From Echinometra lucunter (lineage: Eukaryota > Echinodermata > Echinoidea > Camarodonta > Echinometridae), in contig CM057151.1 of NCBI GenBank assembly GCA_029962745.1, positions 30,761,344 to 30,825,343 on the forward strand: DNA of 64,000 bases. Reading direction: 5' to 3'. Below are positions 41,522 through 54,800 of the stretch, piece after piece. Position numbers and translations under genes: made by a program. Numbering within the stretch: position 1 is the stretch's first letter; every line of letters starts with the position of its first letter. The notes beneath the pieces are model-generated. The model was not told the origin of the DNA. It was given only the letters and a program-made list of their open reading frames with translations, and ran no database searches.

Positions 41522-42479
41522 GGAGAAGCCATCATGTATTTTTACTTGCACCTGGAAGCACCAACGCACTTCAATTCAGTTTACTAGATTTTAAGGGAAA
41601 AAAATTTGTTAATACAATATGAGCACCTGACCTGCACAGCAGCACATAGCCTACAATAATCTTCAGTTCTAGTGAAGGACGTGGGCTTACCATGAAGAAG
41701 AAGGGTAAATAAAAACTATGGGTCATCTTGCCCCCTATCAAAATACCCTCGCGCAGCCACCGCTAATGAATATTGGGCATTATACTTGAAAAAGAACCTG
41801 GACTGGAACAAGCTTTGGAAAGAAAAGTCACTTTGATAAAGGAACTTAGTTTAGCTCAATTTAACTTTGAATTCTGATAATTGATGTCTTAAAACTGTCC
41901 CATACTGATCCTATTTTCCTCGAAAACAAAATACTGAAAATTAAAAATCTCTACCTCTTCCAATGATAGCAGGTTTAATCTGTGAAAAAGAGTAAAATTT
42001 TTACAATCCTAAAACCCGCAAATTGACACTTTTCCGTTTACTTCCTGCAAAACGAAAATAAAAAGTGAATTTGTTGAAGTACATTTTTTTAAATGATGTT
42101 ATATGTCAGATTAGCGCCCACACATGCCCAGTCGAGTAATTTTGATTCATATTTCAGGAAATTTTGCACCATTTCCTTTCGCTTGCCTCCAGTAAACGTA
42201 AGCACTGTGTAGTGTGTACTGCTCATATTATCAGACGAGTGGTAGCGAAAAGTAATTTCCCTTTGAAAATGGCTCGTAAATTTGCAGCCATGCAGGCAGA
42301 AAACTTTTGTCTATACGTATCTGCAAGGAAGATCCAGTTAAGCACATGCCTGACATATTTTTTCCTGGCGGCATCGAACGTCACTTCAAAGGGAATGCGT
42401 TAGATGTGACTCCAGCTCCTGAAACTCCTTGGTCTCTCACATGGCCACTCCCGTTGCAACATGCTTACTTTCATATCGT

Positions 42480-42480
<1 letters not shown>

Positions 42481-42545
<65 letters not shown>
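42481..42545. repeat. (CT)n microsatellite
   Basis: About 64 bp of pure CT, then CCTCCCTCCC. The Leu/Ser ORFs across it are artefacts. Confidence 0.98.
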
Positions 42546-42548
<3 letters not shown>

Positions 42549-42726
42549 CCTCCCTTTCTCTCCCTCTTCTTTTTGTTCTAAGGTACACATTCTATGCAGA
42601 AAGTTTTGTTCTTTTTCCACCTTTGTTGGTTTTTCTTATTATGTCTTATACTAGATTTTATGTGTATTTTATCTTTGTTATTCTTCGATGTATCTTCACA
42701 ACTGACATAGGAGTCGCAGCAAGTAG

Positions 42727-42950
42727 AGGTGCTGTGGCTCAGTGGATAGAGCAGTGGTCTCGAACCGGGAGTACCCGGGTTCGAAACCAAGTGGATACAC
42801 TAATGCCCTTTGGTAAGGTATTATTCCTCATTACCAAGTCCTTCGGAGGGGACTTAAAGCCGTCGGTCCCCTGGTTGCTTACTAACAAGCATACACATGC
42901 TTTCTTAGCAGTCAGGTAAAATTAACCAACCAAAATTTAACCATAATCTA
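42727..42950 (+). mobile_element. tRNA-derived SINE, copy 2
   Basis: GGTGCTGTGGCTCAGTGGAT opens a tRNA-like head with B box GGGTTCGAAACC. The body CACTAATGCCCTTTGGTAAG..CCAAGTCCTTCGGAGGGGAC..GCCGTCGGTCCC matches copy 1. An A-rich run follows at 43000-43013. Non-coding. Confidence 0.8.
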
Positions 42951-43717
42951 ACCATATAAAATAATATAAACTGTATGAGTTCACATTAATCTATGTTTTG
43001 AAAAAAAAAAAAAACGAAATGAAATAGAAATGTCAATAGTGAATTTGCATTTAACGGGTTGTCTTCTCTTTTGACCTTATATATATGTGTCATAATGAAA
43101 TGGAACATAAGTAATGTTTACTATATTCATTTGAGGGATCCACACTCTACAAGCATTGTTTTTTAGTTATCCCTCCATTTCCATAAGAGCTTATACTGTA
43201 TATACTCTTTTATGGATTTACTTTGTTTCATATTTCACATTATGTAAACTTATCCTGTCATTGTAATTAAAAAAAGTCATGTTACGGTTTGATTTTTTCA
43301 AAATTTGTTGTTATTTGTGTTTTGGAAATGAAAATATAGGTTTTCCCGTCCAATTTCGCACTTAGTGCATGCAAGAGTATAAATAGTTCATTCAATTTCG
43401 CTACAGGGCAACCAAAAATTCAAACCAGTCATTCAAAATCACCATAAGGCAGCCAAAAAATTATAATGCTGGGCATTCTGATTCGCCATAAAGCAATCAA
43501 AAGTGTAAAAACATCAATTCCGATTCGCCATCAAAACCAAAAGTATAGTTATAGGCAGACAAGGGGGACATGAATGTAAGCATATTGTTTTTTACAATGC
43601 AGACCTATTGATTAATTTAGGCAAACATGTATACAAATTTTTTAACAAGAAGAAAATTTAAGTTTTAAAGGAATTTTTGCAAATTCATGGAGGAATTAAA
43701 ATGGAGATCGAAAATTC

Positions 43718-44626
43718 AGAGCTTATTTTCAAAAGGCGCTTAATCCCCGGGGGATATTTCTCGTTGAAGCCTGTACATCATCCGTGTAAACGAAAACGTA
43801 GAAAAGGGTCGTTTTTCAGCACCGGGCGGGAAACCCGGGGATCCAGTTAAGGGTATCAAAAACAGGTAAAATCAGAAAAAAGGGGTATCAAAATCAGGAA
43901 AATCCACGAAAATGTTAATTAAGTAGGAGATAATGATGCAATCCTTGCATAAAATCCCGGTTAAAGTTATAAAAATCGGAGATGTAACACATTATTTCCC
44001 CGGTTATTTCTGTCCTACTTTAATCCCCGTTTAGGGTGCTTTTCAGAACTAAAGCGATTTACGCGGATGACGTACAGGCCGCTCAGTGAGTCATAGGCCT
44101 ATTTTAAAATCATTTTCCATCTAGAAGTAGACGTCCAATATTAGACATTTAAAAAGTGTGAATGAAAGAAATCCTGCATGAGTAGTTTTTTTTTTTTTTA
44201 AGAATTCTTTATATTTTCTCTATACTTGACCTGAAATGTTGCGAAAAAAAAAAAATCACCAAAGCGCGCTAAATCTGTAAAAATGGGAAAAAAAATAATT
44301 ACTACTTTTGCAGGATTTTTTTTTTTTTATTCTCATAATCTCATTTGATAGATGACTAATGTTGGTACTTACAACTGTGAAAAGTTTTGATGTCAAGGAA
44401 GGAAAATGGTAACGTGACATCCTGGCCTGCCCGCTCCCTGCCCGCCGCATCCTTGATCATTTTCGGAAAGTGGATTTAGCGCCTTTCGGCAATAAACATA
44501 ATTTTTACCACTTTTTTCCACTTTGAATTCTTAAAATTTTGTGATATTCAAATGAGTCAACATGTCGTACTAAAATTTTGGTTTTGTTGACAAATGGATT
44601 TAGCCCCTTCTGGAAATAAGCTCTTC
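43718..44626. mobile_element. Probable foldback element, imperfect ends
   Basis: AGAGCTTATTTTCAAAAGGC at the left pairs imperfectly with the right end (..GGATTTAGCCCCTTCTGGAAATAAGCTCTT). Inner copies of GGCGCTTAATCC / GGATTTAGCGCC also occur. No ORF. Confidence 0.5.
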
Positions 44627-45137
44627 GTGTGCAAATACACGCATGATGACAGCCAGCTAGCTAGAATGCATGTGCGCATGCATATGTGCTGTAGTGTTAC
44701 GTGTAGGTGTATACGTGAAGAAAGTTGTCTGTTCTGATCAAGGCCAACGTGTTTTGCAAACGCAGATAATTTGTTTCCTTTGAGGGGAGGTCTATATTGG
44801 GTAAGAATGTATTAGCTATCTCACTAGATAATGTTAAGATACATTTACCATCAAATAATTGCTGCAGGATTCCGAAAAAAGAGAGAAAAGTAAACTGTTT
44901 CCAAGATTGAGAATCTTGAAATTAGCAGTAAGTGAGGCTTCCGATGCAGGACTCCTCCCGGGAAGTTCAGGCAGCACCGGTAGCCAAGAACCGTTTAGGG
45001 TACTGGGGCAGTAGGATTGGGGTCGTGTGTCCGGACGCAATAACAAAAATGAAGCCTTCTCCGTTGTCTTTAGATTCAACAAAGACTATTATTAAATAGC
45101 ACTAATCATCAGTGTTTGTTCTCTATAATATTGTCGG

Positions 45138-45288
45138 CCATATCGTGATTTAGGAAACCACTCGTTCATTTGACGCACGCACTTGTGTACAAAGAGAATG
45201 GAGGTGGAAATAGGAAACCAATGCGTGTGACTGAATAAAGTGCTGCTATACAAAGTGAACGGTGGTTTCCTATTTCACGATAATGCCA
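45138..45288. mobile_element. Small foldback MITE (~150 bp)
   Basis: TATCGTGATTTAGGAAACCACTCGTTCA pairs with TGAACGGTGGTTTCCTATTTCACGATA (arms 28 bp, few mismatches). Confidence 0.7.
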
Positions 45289-45933
45289 TATTGTCTAACA
45301 AAAGTGTTAGAAAATTTAAGAAATATCGCTTGAAGTTGTAAAAATTTTTTTGGCTGTGTTTTAAATCGACTGTTCGTAAACACAACCATGACAAACCTGT
45401 CCAGCATGTCCGGACACACATCTGTGAATGATCTGGGTAATATAAAAGGAGTATGGAAGTGTATCCTATTACCGAACACTTTTCATGAATTCAATCATAT
45501 CAAATACAATAGAATTATTCTCTAAATATTTATCAAAATTGGAGTTTAACTTTATACATATGTAGGACTAACTTTAGATCCACAGATAGCTAAAAATGGT
45601 CTGTTTATTAATCGTGATAGATGTAATTCATGTTTGGACCTGAAATGTCACATTTTAACAAGAAAATGCTCAAATGAATTACAGTAACAAGACGGTAGAT
45701 CTACCGTACATATATTTAACTTAGAGTTACATGTAAACTACGCAGTATGCACTGAAGAAAGAAATTCACGATCATGTGGGGCAAACTAGGGATGGTGGCT
45801 GTAGACTTTGACCCTACTTTTCCCAATTCAGGGATATGCATGGTCAGGGGTCCTAAAACTATGCAGGTCCTAAAGCTACGCCCCCTGCAGATATGTGCAA
45901 TCAAAGAGAGGACGTGGTCATGCCACTGTATTA

Positions 45934-46879
45934 CAGTGTTGTATGCCTCTAGGCGTGCCTCATCCACGAGGCCGGTCTCGACGCCGAAAATTGCGTCCTC
46001 AGCCTCGGCCTTGGCCTCGGAGCCTGATGTCTCGGCCCACGGCCTCGGCCTCTGAGGCTAATGTCTCGATGTCTCGGCTCGAGGCCTGAGCAAGGCAATA
46101 ACAAATCTCTCGTTCTCTGTTTTTTTTTTCGCTCGTTCCGCCAGCCCGAATATCATTTAGGAACTCTCGGGGATCGGGGAGAAATCGCCGCTCAATTTCC
46201 TCGCTCCAGTCACACGACTGTGTGAGCATATAATAAATTTATATGTAACTCTATGGTGCACTCCATATCCAGTAGTTCGCTCCCTCCAGAGCATTTACTT
46301 TCGCAGTTGAGTAAATCGGCTGGCACAGTAAATTGGGCAGTTGCTCAAGTTGTATTTTACGTGAATGGTGGTGTATGGTGTATTTGTTAGTATTGTGTAC
46401 TTTGTAACCCTTCTGCTTGGGTCTTGTGTGAATTATGCCAACATGAATGATTCTGCCTGGAGCTGGTTTAGTTGCTTCAGTACATTGTTAACTTACTTAA
46501 TTAGTATGTTGATGACTTGATGTCTTGACTTATGATTGTTTTTGCTAATTTGCTAGCCTTAGTAATTCTTATTCAAATGATTCAGTTTTCCAGAAAAAAT
46601 CAGGGGGAGAATCCAGAAATGTACATGGCTCAAATACTTTAGTGAACAATTAAAAGGTCTAGATGAAGACCCCAAAGTGGTCAAAGCAAATTAAACAGGT
46701 GAAATTTAAGCACACGCAAAAAATGTACATTTTTTTAGTGGTCTTGGTCCCGGTCTCGGTCTTGGATAGCCATGTCTTGGTCTCGGTCTAGGAATGCCTG
46801 TGTCTCGGTCTCGGTCTCGGACAGCCATGTCTCGGTCTCAGTCTCGGTCTTGGCTGAGCCTGCCTCGGATACAACACTG
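45934..46879. mobile_element. hAT-like element (946 bp) with CAGTGTTGTAT ends
   Basis: Inverted ends CAGTGTTGTATGCCTCTAGG and CCTGCCTCGGATACAACACTG, flanked by CTGTATTA (45926-45933) and CTATATTA (46880-46887), an 8-bp target duplication with one substitution. Inside each end are CTCGG-type simple repeats (GCCTCGGCCT.., GGTCTCGGTCTCGG..). No transposase ORF. Confidence 0.82.
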
Positions 46880-47859
46880 CTATATTATAACGCCATTTGT
46901 TCATTTAGAACATGAATAAACTCTCCTTAGGGTCATCTTTCCCCCTCCTATTAAAATACCCTGGTGCCGCCCCATCGTTCATTGTGAAAAAGCTCCACCT
47001 GTCACTTGCTGTGGCAAAGCTCATCTTTAGATTAGAGTATGATAATAAGATTGGTGAAACTGCTTGATAAAAGAGGTGTATATTGTCATTTTCCTGTAAT
47101 AATAAAGTCCTTTTTTGAAATATTTTTGGCATTGATCTGGATATCTAGATCTAAATCTTTAAAACAAAAAGTTAATGCCTTCCCAAAAATGTGGAGACAC
47201 ACTTTCATAATTATTGTGGTTCTGGGCTGGGTGCTGGAATCAGTTCCTAAATTGAGAGTTGAGGGTCCATGATGGCCGTGTGTCACGGGGGCCCATGAAA
47301 GCCCATACATGTACTGTTTTGGTAGTAAAGAGAAATTAAAGAGAAAGAGTAGAGAGAAATTGGCATCAAACTGATTAAATATAGTTTCATATTGTCTGCC
47401 TTGCATGATTAAATTCATGTGTAAGATCATGTGCCATTCCACTCCTGATTTCTGGTAAATTTTGATGTAAATATCTGAAGAGAACGCAATATGATGCCCT
47501 ATGCTAGAACTCCAATTGTACGTGTAATGATTGTGATTCAGTATGCTTGTTGCGCAAGTAGAACTCTATTGATTTTACAGGTTGTGCAAGTACTGTGTGA
47601 TGCACTTCTGTGTTGTTGGGACTTAACGGCACTGATTCAAGCTCCAAAATATTTTTTGCCTCATATGCTTTATATTCACCATGAGGAGGAAAAGAAATTT
47701 ACAGCATCAAAGATAGCAGTGACTATACTAATGAATATGACAAGTAGATTAGTTGGGTAGATGTAGATTTCCAGAAAATCCAGATATTATTTGAACAAAA
47801 TGTTGATGAGATGCTGTGAAATTAAAACCCAGTTTGTGTTTTTCCTTTTTGTTTGGCAG

Positions 47860-48898
47860 GATCAGGTGTCTGTTAGTCTTCATGTGGTACATCAAAGATG
47901 TAGAGATCAGGTGTCACCTGCACGTCTTATTGAGTTCATAGAATGATGACAGATTGCTAGGATAGTGTCCACAAAGAACTGATGAGCAATATGTTCTCAT
48001 CAATATCAAAAGCCGTAACACAAGTTTGGAGCAGCAGCCGTCAAAAGGAGACATCATCTTCAGGTCAATTGTCAAGTGCTGATGCCCAAAAAGAAGGCAA
48101 CAAGACACCCCTCAGCTATCCCTGTTGTGTTAGCAGTTATGATGGAGATGTTCAGCCGCAGTATGGACATGATGTTGCATCAGGAAACACTCAAGTAAGC
48201 TTTTCCAAGCCTGTTCAGTTCCAGGTGGGAGATGGAACAGATGATTTGTCCAGGAGTGGAAGCGGTGAGCGAAGTGGTGCCACGCGAACCATTAATGGGA
48301 AGATCACTCATGTTTACAGTGACTATGGACTCATCGACAATTCAGTCCACTTCAGGTTTGATACCATACTCTATAACATGACTCCCAAGGTTGGCTTGCC
48401 AGTAAAAGCTACAGTAGAGTCTGGTGGACATAGAGATGTTGGTCTTAGAGCTACAGAAGTAGTTATCTCCAAAGCAGACTGGGGCGATAGTGAGGAAGGT
48501 ACAGAAGAAACAGAATTGCACATTGGGAAGGTGACCAAGACAGACAGGACATCTGGATGGATTGATGACACCACGTTCTATGACCAAGATGCATGTCCTT
48601 ATGGCTTCTCACCACACAGAGGGGACTGGCTGATCATTGAAATGTCAAGGAATTTGGAGACTGGGGTAAGAGTTGTAAAGACTATTCGTCCATTGCGGGA
48701 GAAACGTTTCAATGGATTTGTGACTCATGTGTACCCAGGCTATGGCTTCATTGATGGAACTATCTACTTCTCCAGGAAGGTTTGTGAACAGAGCTATGTA
48801 CCGCAGCGGGATGACCAAGTGGAAGGGAAGGCTATTGAGTCAGATCAAAGCAAGGGCAAATGGAGGGCTGTCTCGGTCTCTTTAAAGAAACAACAGAG
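47860..48898 (+). CDS. MOV10L1: MOV10L1 first visible exon: 5' UTR end, start codon, three OB/CSD-like repeats
   Basis: Acceptor TTTGGCAG at 47852-47859 implies an upstream non-coding exon. ATG at 47982 is the first in frame after a TAG at 47958; [16 protein letters not shown] begins the protein. Three related ~60-80-residue modules follow: [40 protein letters not shown] and [20 protein letters not shown]. Each has the G-x-V/I-T..Y-G-x-I-D pattern of S1/cold-shock OB folds, as in the MOV10L1 N-terminus. The donor GTGAAT follows CAACAGAG. Confidence 0.92.
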
Positions 48899-51800
48899 GT
48901 GAATGCCTTTTTTGCCATTACCTTTATAAGTATTCATTTATAAAGTAACTGTTCATTTCATGGTTTTGGCAGAATTGGAGTTCATTGTGAGAAAATCTGG
49001 TTCACCAATTAATTATTGCAATTCTAGAAATTGTTGAAGAATGAGTTCATCCAAGGAGAACAAACAGCTCCTTTATGAATATACATTATGCAAATATGTT
49101 AGAAAATGGATTACAGACACTCCAAAGAACAAACTTATACATAGTATAATATATGAGTTATTTTTTGCTAAGTTTGATATTTTTTACCACTTGCCTTTTT
49201 TTTCCTTAACAGGATGATCCATGCCAAACAGTTTCCGGCACACAACTTTGAAGGAGAACAGATGAAGAACAAGAAGGATATAGCAGTGACTGTGAGTGAG
49301 GAATTCAGCAAGATGCACATTGGTGAAGAGAAGAGTGTAACAGTATATGTCAGGTAATCAAATTATGGAGGTAGTAGAAAGTAATTCTTTAACCCTAAAA
49401 GGACTTGGGGGAACCGTGATGGCCTCGGAGACAATATTTGCTGTGCAATTTAAACAGCCAAATTTCATTCCACCCCACTTTCTAACTTTTTGCTATCAAG
49501 TCAAGTGCGTCTTTTGACACAAAGTTTATGAAAATCCATCATCCCATTACGGGGTCATTTGATGTTTTTTGACCTCATGAGTATGATCAGCCATGTGGCA
49601 GCCAAGATATGGGGGGGTATCATGCCCCCCCCCCCCCCAGAAATAGCCCAGTACCACATTTGGATAGTCAAGATGTGTTTATCGTCTGTGGGATGGAAGA
49701 AACAAGGTATTCCTACAAGTGAAGATAAAATACTAATACTGTAGTATAACATGTCCGTAGGATTGAAACGGCATACACTGTCCTTATGAAGCTTCAAGTG
49801 TAGTGATGAATTTATCAGAAACTGGAAATGTGATTTTGAAAGGTTGCAAGTGTACATGTATGCCAGGCCTTTCTTTAAAAAAAAAAAGGTACATAAACCC
49901 TTTATTTTTCTACATTAGGCATATAGGCAAACACCATTACCACTAATTCATTCCCTGATATAACAATTGCTGGAAAAACTCCATATGGTCAAGTACAAAA
50001 CCTGAAGAGAAGGATATTCAGTAAGGCTAGATATGTACTCATGGTTCTCGCCAGTACATAACACCCATGGTTCCAATACCATGCGTAAAGGATTTTAGAC
50101 AAGGAAGAACCATGTGTGAAATTGCTGCACCATGCGTGGCAACAAGGGTAAAAAAAAATATTGGAGTATGTATTCCTAACAATAATGATAAATGTCATAA
50201 ATTGTTTTGCTTTTTGACAATGTATTTTTCTAAAATGCCATTAGTAGACAACTCCTGCTTACCAAGAAGTATTTTCATCCTTTTACTATAGCATATACTG
50301 CTGCCACACCTAACTTTAGGTGTTATTCCTTAAAACTTCCGGAAATTACGCGCTTTGCGCAGAGGAGGAACCATGTGAGGATTTTTTTTCTAGTGAGAAC
50401 CCTGTATAATGTACTCTGACTCTTCTGTTCATTTATCAGAAACACAGGCAAAGATCCACAGAAACTTGTTAGAGCTGAAGCAGTGTGTCTTTTGAGTGAC
50501 ATAAAAGTTGCTATGGATGGTACTGCAGGAGATGTGGAAAAAACTGTAGGACTGAGCTGCTGCAACCGATCCACTGAGATAAAACCTGGCAGCAAAGTCA
50601 GTTTCACTGTAGCTGTCACAGCCAGGTTTGTAGTATTATACGTAAAATGGGTTCTAGAATCTAAGCATTCTGATTGGTTAGTTGACACAAAGTGGGCTGG
50701 CACTTGTCTTTCGCACCGTCATGAGCATGCCAAAAAGTTCCCACCAAAAGTGACTGAAAGTGTTAAGTGCATGCGTATGATACTTGTGGTGAGTACATAC
50801 TTAATGCATGATGAAATGTGTGTAGTTTTTATATAGTAAGCTCAATGATGGGCATACCAAGATGCACAGTAAACTGTCTTATAAAAAATTTCAAATATCC
50901 TAACTTTCTTATTCCATGTCCGATTTCGTTCAAATTTTCGCTGATTCGTTTTATTCCGTGGTAGCTTTGATTTAAAAATTAGTTGACTTGATTGAGGGTT
51001 TTGGTTTCCTTTAAGATTTCATCTTATCAAGTCATGTGTACTACCGGTAGTCTCCCTCATTTATACTGTTTAGGGATAATTTGACTATTGAGATACTTTG
51101 TTTGTCCAGCATATAAGAATGTAGTAAAGCTTTTTTTTTCTTCTGGAAATTTGTGTAGGAATAGTGAGATATGAAAAGTTAGATATGAAATGTTTACGTA
51201 CATCTAGCAGAACACCAATATAATGCAGAGTGATTGAAAAGTTCTTCACAAATTCATGTTTGTGACAGATTTTATTACTATTAATCTTTATGGAATTATA
51301 TCAGTTAAAGTTAAAGAAAATTATATTCAGTACATATAAAAACATATAACTTGCTATGATTTCAGAGGTTAAGGAATTTTTTTTATGCCTCCGCCCACCG
51401 TAGGTGGTTGCCGGAGGCATTATGTTTTCGGGTTGTCCGTCCGTCCGTCCGTCCGTCCGTCCGTCCGTCCGTCCGTCCGTCCGTCTGTCCGTCCCGTTTT
51501 CGTTCTCGCGATAACTTAAGAACTGCTTGACAGATCAACTTCAAACTTGGCTCGTGTATGCATATGGGAGGGACAATGATCTGATTAGATTTTGGAGTCT
51601 CAAGGTCAAAGGTCAAGGTCATAGAGGTAATAATACACATAAAAATGGCTCGTTCTCGCGATAACTTAAGAACCATTTGACAGCTTGGCTTCAAACTTGG
51701 CTCATGTATGCACATGGAAGAGACAATGATCTGATTAGATTTTGGGGTCACAAGGTCAAAGGTCAAAGGTCATAGAGGTCATAATGTACATAGAAATGGT

Positions 51801-54800
51801 TTGTTTTCACCATAACTCAACAACCATTTGACCGATCAACCTCAAACTTGGCACAGGTATGCATATGGGAGGGACAATAATCTGATTAGATTTTGGAGTC
51901 TCAAGGTCAAAGTCAAGGTCATAAAGGTAATAATACACATAAAAATGGCTCATTCTCGCAATAACTTAAGAACCATTTGACAGATTGGCTTCAAACTTGG
52001 CTCATGTATGCACATGGAAGAGACAATGATCTGATTAGATTTGGGGGTCACAAGGTCAAAGGTCAAAGGTTATAGAGGTCATTATGTACATAGAAATGGT
52101 TCGTTTTCACCATAACTCAATTGCTTGTGGATATCTACTTTTTTCCCGCTCTAACTTCTAAGCGTTATTTCTTTTCTGTTTTGATACAGGAGCATCGGAA
52201 AATCAGTTTGTCAGGTTATCTTGACCTTTGACTCTTTCTCTATCAGCCGTCCAGTACCCATAACTGTCCAGGAAAGTGTGGACACCTCACAGTCATCTAG
52301 ACGACTCAGTGGTAAAGAGAAGTGGATGAAAGAATATACCATGGTGGCCAGTGGCAGAGGTCCTGCAGTAATACCTGGAGTCCGACCAGCTAGGTTAGTT
52401 CTTAGAATGTAGGATAAAGCCTGATGGTGGTGGTGGTGTATGTTGAAGTGGTGAGATAACATGCCACAACTTAGATCCTCAATGCTCCTTTATTCTTACC
52501 TGGGGGTGTTTCATAAAGCTAGAATATGGCAAGCCAAATGGGATTCTGAATCACTATAAATCGCATCAGCTAAAGGTGAAATATGCATACATAGATTAAC
52601 ATTACTTTTATTTACAAACACCTTTATTGCAAAGTTTATTTTTTTTGCCACAATAGAATTGAGGTTATGGGAAATGCAGTCACACTTTGTTTAAACATCA
52701 GAAAAAAACTTTGGGCATCCTATTTGGCACTTCATATTCATGAACAGCTTTATGAAACACCCCCCCCCCCCCCCCCCCCCCCGACCCAAATATTTGTATT
52801 AGTATGGGTTTTATTTTATTTTTTTATTTTTTTTATTTTTGTCTAAGTAATTATGGAAGCAGATCTATTTGCCGTTATTTCACAATTCATGTTTCTCGTG
52901 TTGATGACTGTACTGGTCATTTTCTTTGACAGGACTTCAAACCCAAATCTTCCTGTAAAACTTGCCATGTACCCAATCAGCAAAAGGCTCAAGGAGTACT
53001 ATGCTGAAAAGAAGGATGTCACTGAAATTATTCCAGAATTAAAGGAGGTAAATCGTGACTCAGATTGTGTGTGTGAAAGAGAAAAATAATAAGTTAGGAA
53101 GCGAATCTTGTTCTGCTTCTTATAACCATACCGGTAATTGTACTTAGAGAGTGGAATTCTCAACCTCTCTCAGGCACCCCTTTCCCCTTAGTTTTCAGTC
53201 TGGCAGTTTGACAGTCATTCACGAATAGCAGATAAATATGTGATGATTAAAAAAACTATGTCCGGCTGACAATTTAATCTAAAAGTGAAACAGTATTTTG
53301 ACAGAGTTTGATAAAAGTCAAATGTAAAAATTAAAAGACATCTTTACTCAACTCCAGGGGAAGCAGTAAAATGGTAATGCATTGCATAAACAAAAATTAC
53401 TGAAATGTGTGTTAATTTTATCCTATGTCTTGACTATCAGTCAGTATCAACAGCAAGAATTTTCTTTGTATTCTTAACTTTTTGATTGTAGGCTCTGAGC
53501 TTGGAGAACTACTCCAAAATTTTCTCAGCCCTGCTGCACATAGAAGAACTGAAAATGGAAGTAGACATGAGGGAGTTTGACCTTGAAAGGGTAAGCTTGC
53601 CTGATATCTACATGGTAGTAATTGAATTTCATTCCTCTTTGTTTTGATGGCATTGTGTCTTCATGCATCATTCTTATAATGAGCATGTGCTGTTAGTGCT
53701 ACAGGTATTAGTTTGGATAGGTTCTGAGGCTATCATTTTCAGGTATTGTTCAGGAAACTTCCATGCATTTAATGGAAGATACAACATTCCTAGTTTTGTT
53801 TGTTGATCTTTCAGAAATCATCGCTTTGAATGATGCCTAGTCTGCATGTTTCAAAGATGGTGTTGAAAGAAATGAATGGGCTAGACTCTTGTTTTCTCAG
53901 CAAATAAAATTTTGTCTCACCTGTGTGGCGGAGTGACACTTTTGGCGTCACTTTTTCTGGCATTGCCGGCATTGTTTTTGAGAATCGTACTGCAGTCACA
54001 ATAAATTTCTATAGATTTGAGGTAGGATCACCAAATTCCAACCATAGGTACATCTTTTAAAGATGCAGTCAAAGTAGGAAAATAAGTTGAATCTGAGGAA
54101 GGTCAAATGTCAAATGGTCATTGAACTTTCTGCATAAAAGCACTGTAATCAGACTATCAGATTTTAGGTAGAATCACTAAATTCATACCTTTAAGGCATG
54201 GTTTACTTTAAAAAAAAAAGTTAAGAGAATAGGTCAAATCTGGCCTACATGTAGGTCAAATGTCAAAAGTTCAGTAAACTTCATTTGAAGCCATTTAACA
54301 CAGTGTCTGATAAGCTCATTATACATGTAGATACAGAATTATGATCATTAGGTTGCTTTCTTGTAGGCCAGCATGAGACCCAGAGGTGAATTCTTGTCCC
54401 TGGAGGTACCTGGGCTAGCTGAGGGACGACCTTCTGTCCTAGTTGGAGATAAGATCATTTTAACAGAGCCATATGCCAGCTCAGACAGCCCTCAATATGA
54501 AGGATTTGTACATGAGGTATGTTCACCTTACCTCTTCTTTACATTAGAGAAATATTTGTGCAACTGTTTCATTGCTATGTGGTCTAAACAGGCCCCTAAA
54601 GCTCCCCCATGTTGTCCAGATCCATGAAAAGGCGAACCTAAGCATCGTCAATATTCATGATCAAAAATGAATAATTCATTTTGTAAGATGATTCCAAGGA
54701 GTGGAGTGCGTTTGTGCATGTTTTAAAACATCACGCCCATCAGCTAAAAACATACGCAATAAATGCACAATAAATGCGCAACAAATGCACAACAAATGTA

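Larger units (their letters stand above)
36777..47859. other. Intergenic spacer between divergent alpha2-delta and MOV10L1 genes
   Basis: About 11 kb that must include both promoters. I recognise two SINEs, two hAT-like elements, the 39.7-41.4 kb minisatellite, the CT microsatellite and smaller foldbacks. At 46921-46985 there is a hAT-like terminus similar to one near 41720-41765. No conserved ORF was found; a leader exon of MOV10L1 should lie left of 47858 but is not identifiable by eye. Confidence 0.5.

Noticed and set aside
42307..42919. Open frames around 42.2-42.9 kb, including one with DIFFPGGIERHFKGNALDVT
   Set aside because: They run through a CT microsatellite and a SINE, change frame between plausible pieces, and match no family I recognise. 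They may be a fragment of a decayed gene but are not supportable.
45716..46229. ORFs rich in Ser/Arg/Pro around 45.8-46.2 kb
   Set aside because: They overlap the CTCGG simple repeats and terminus of a hAT-like element.
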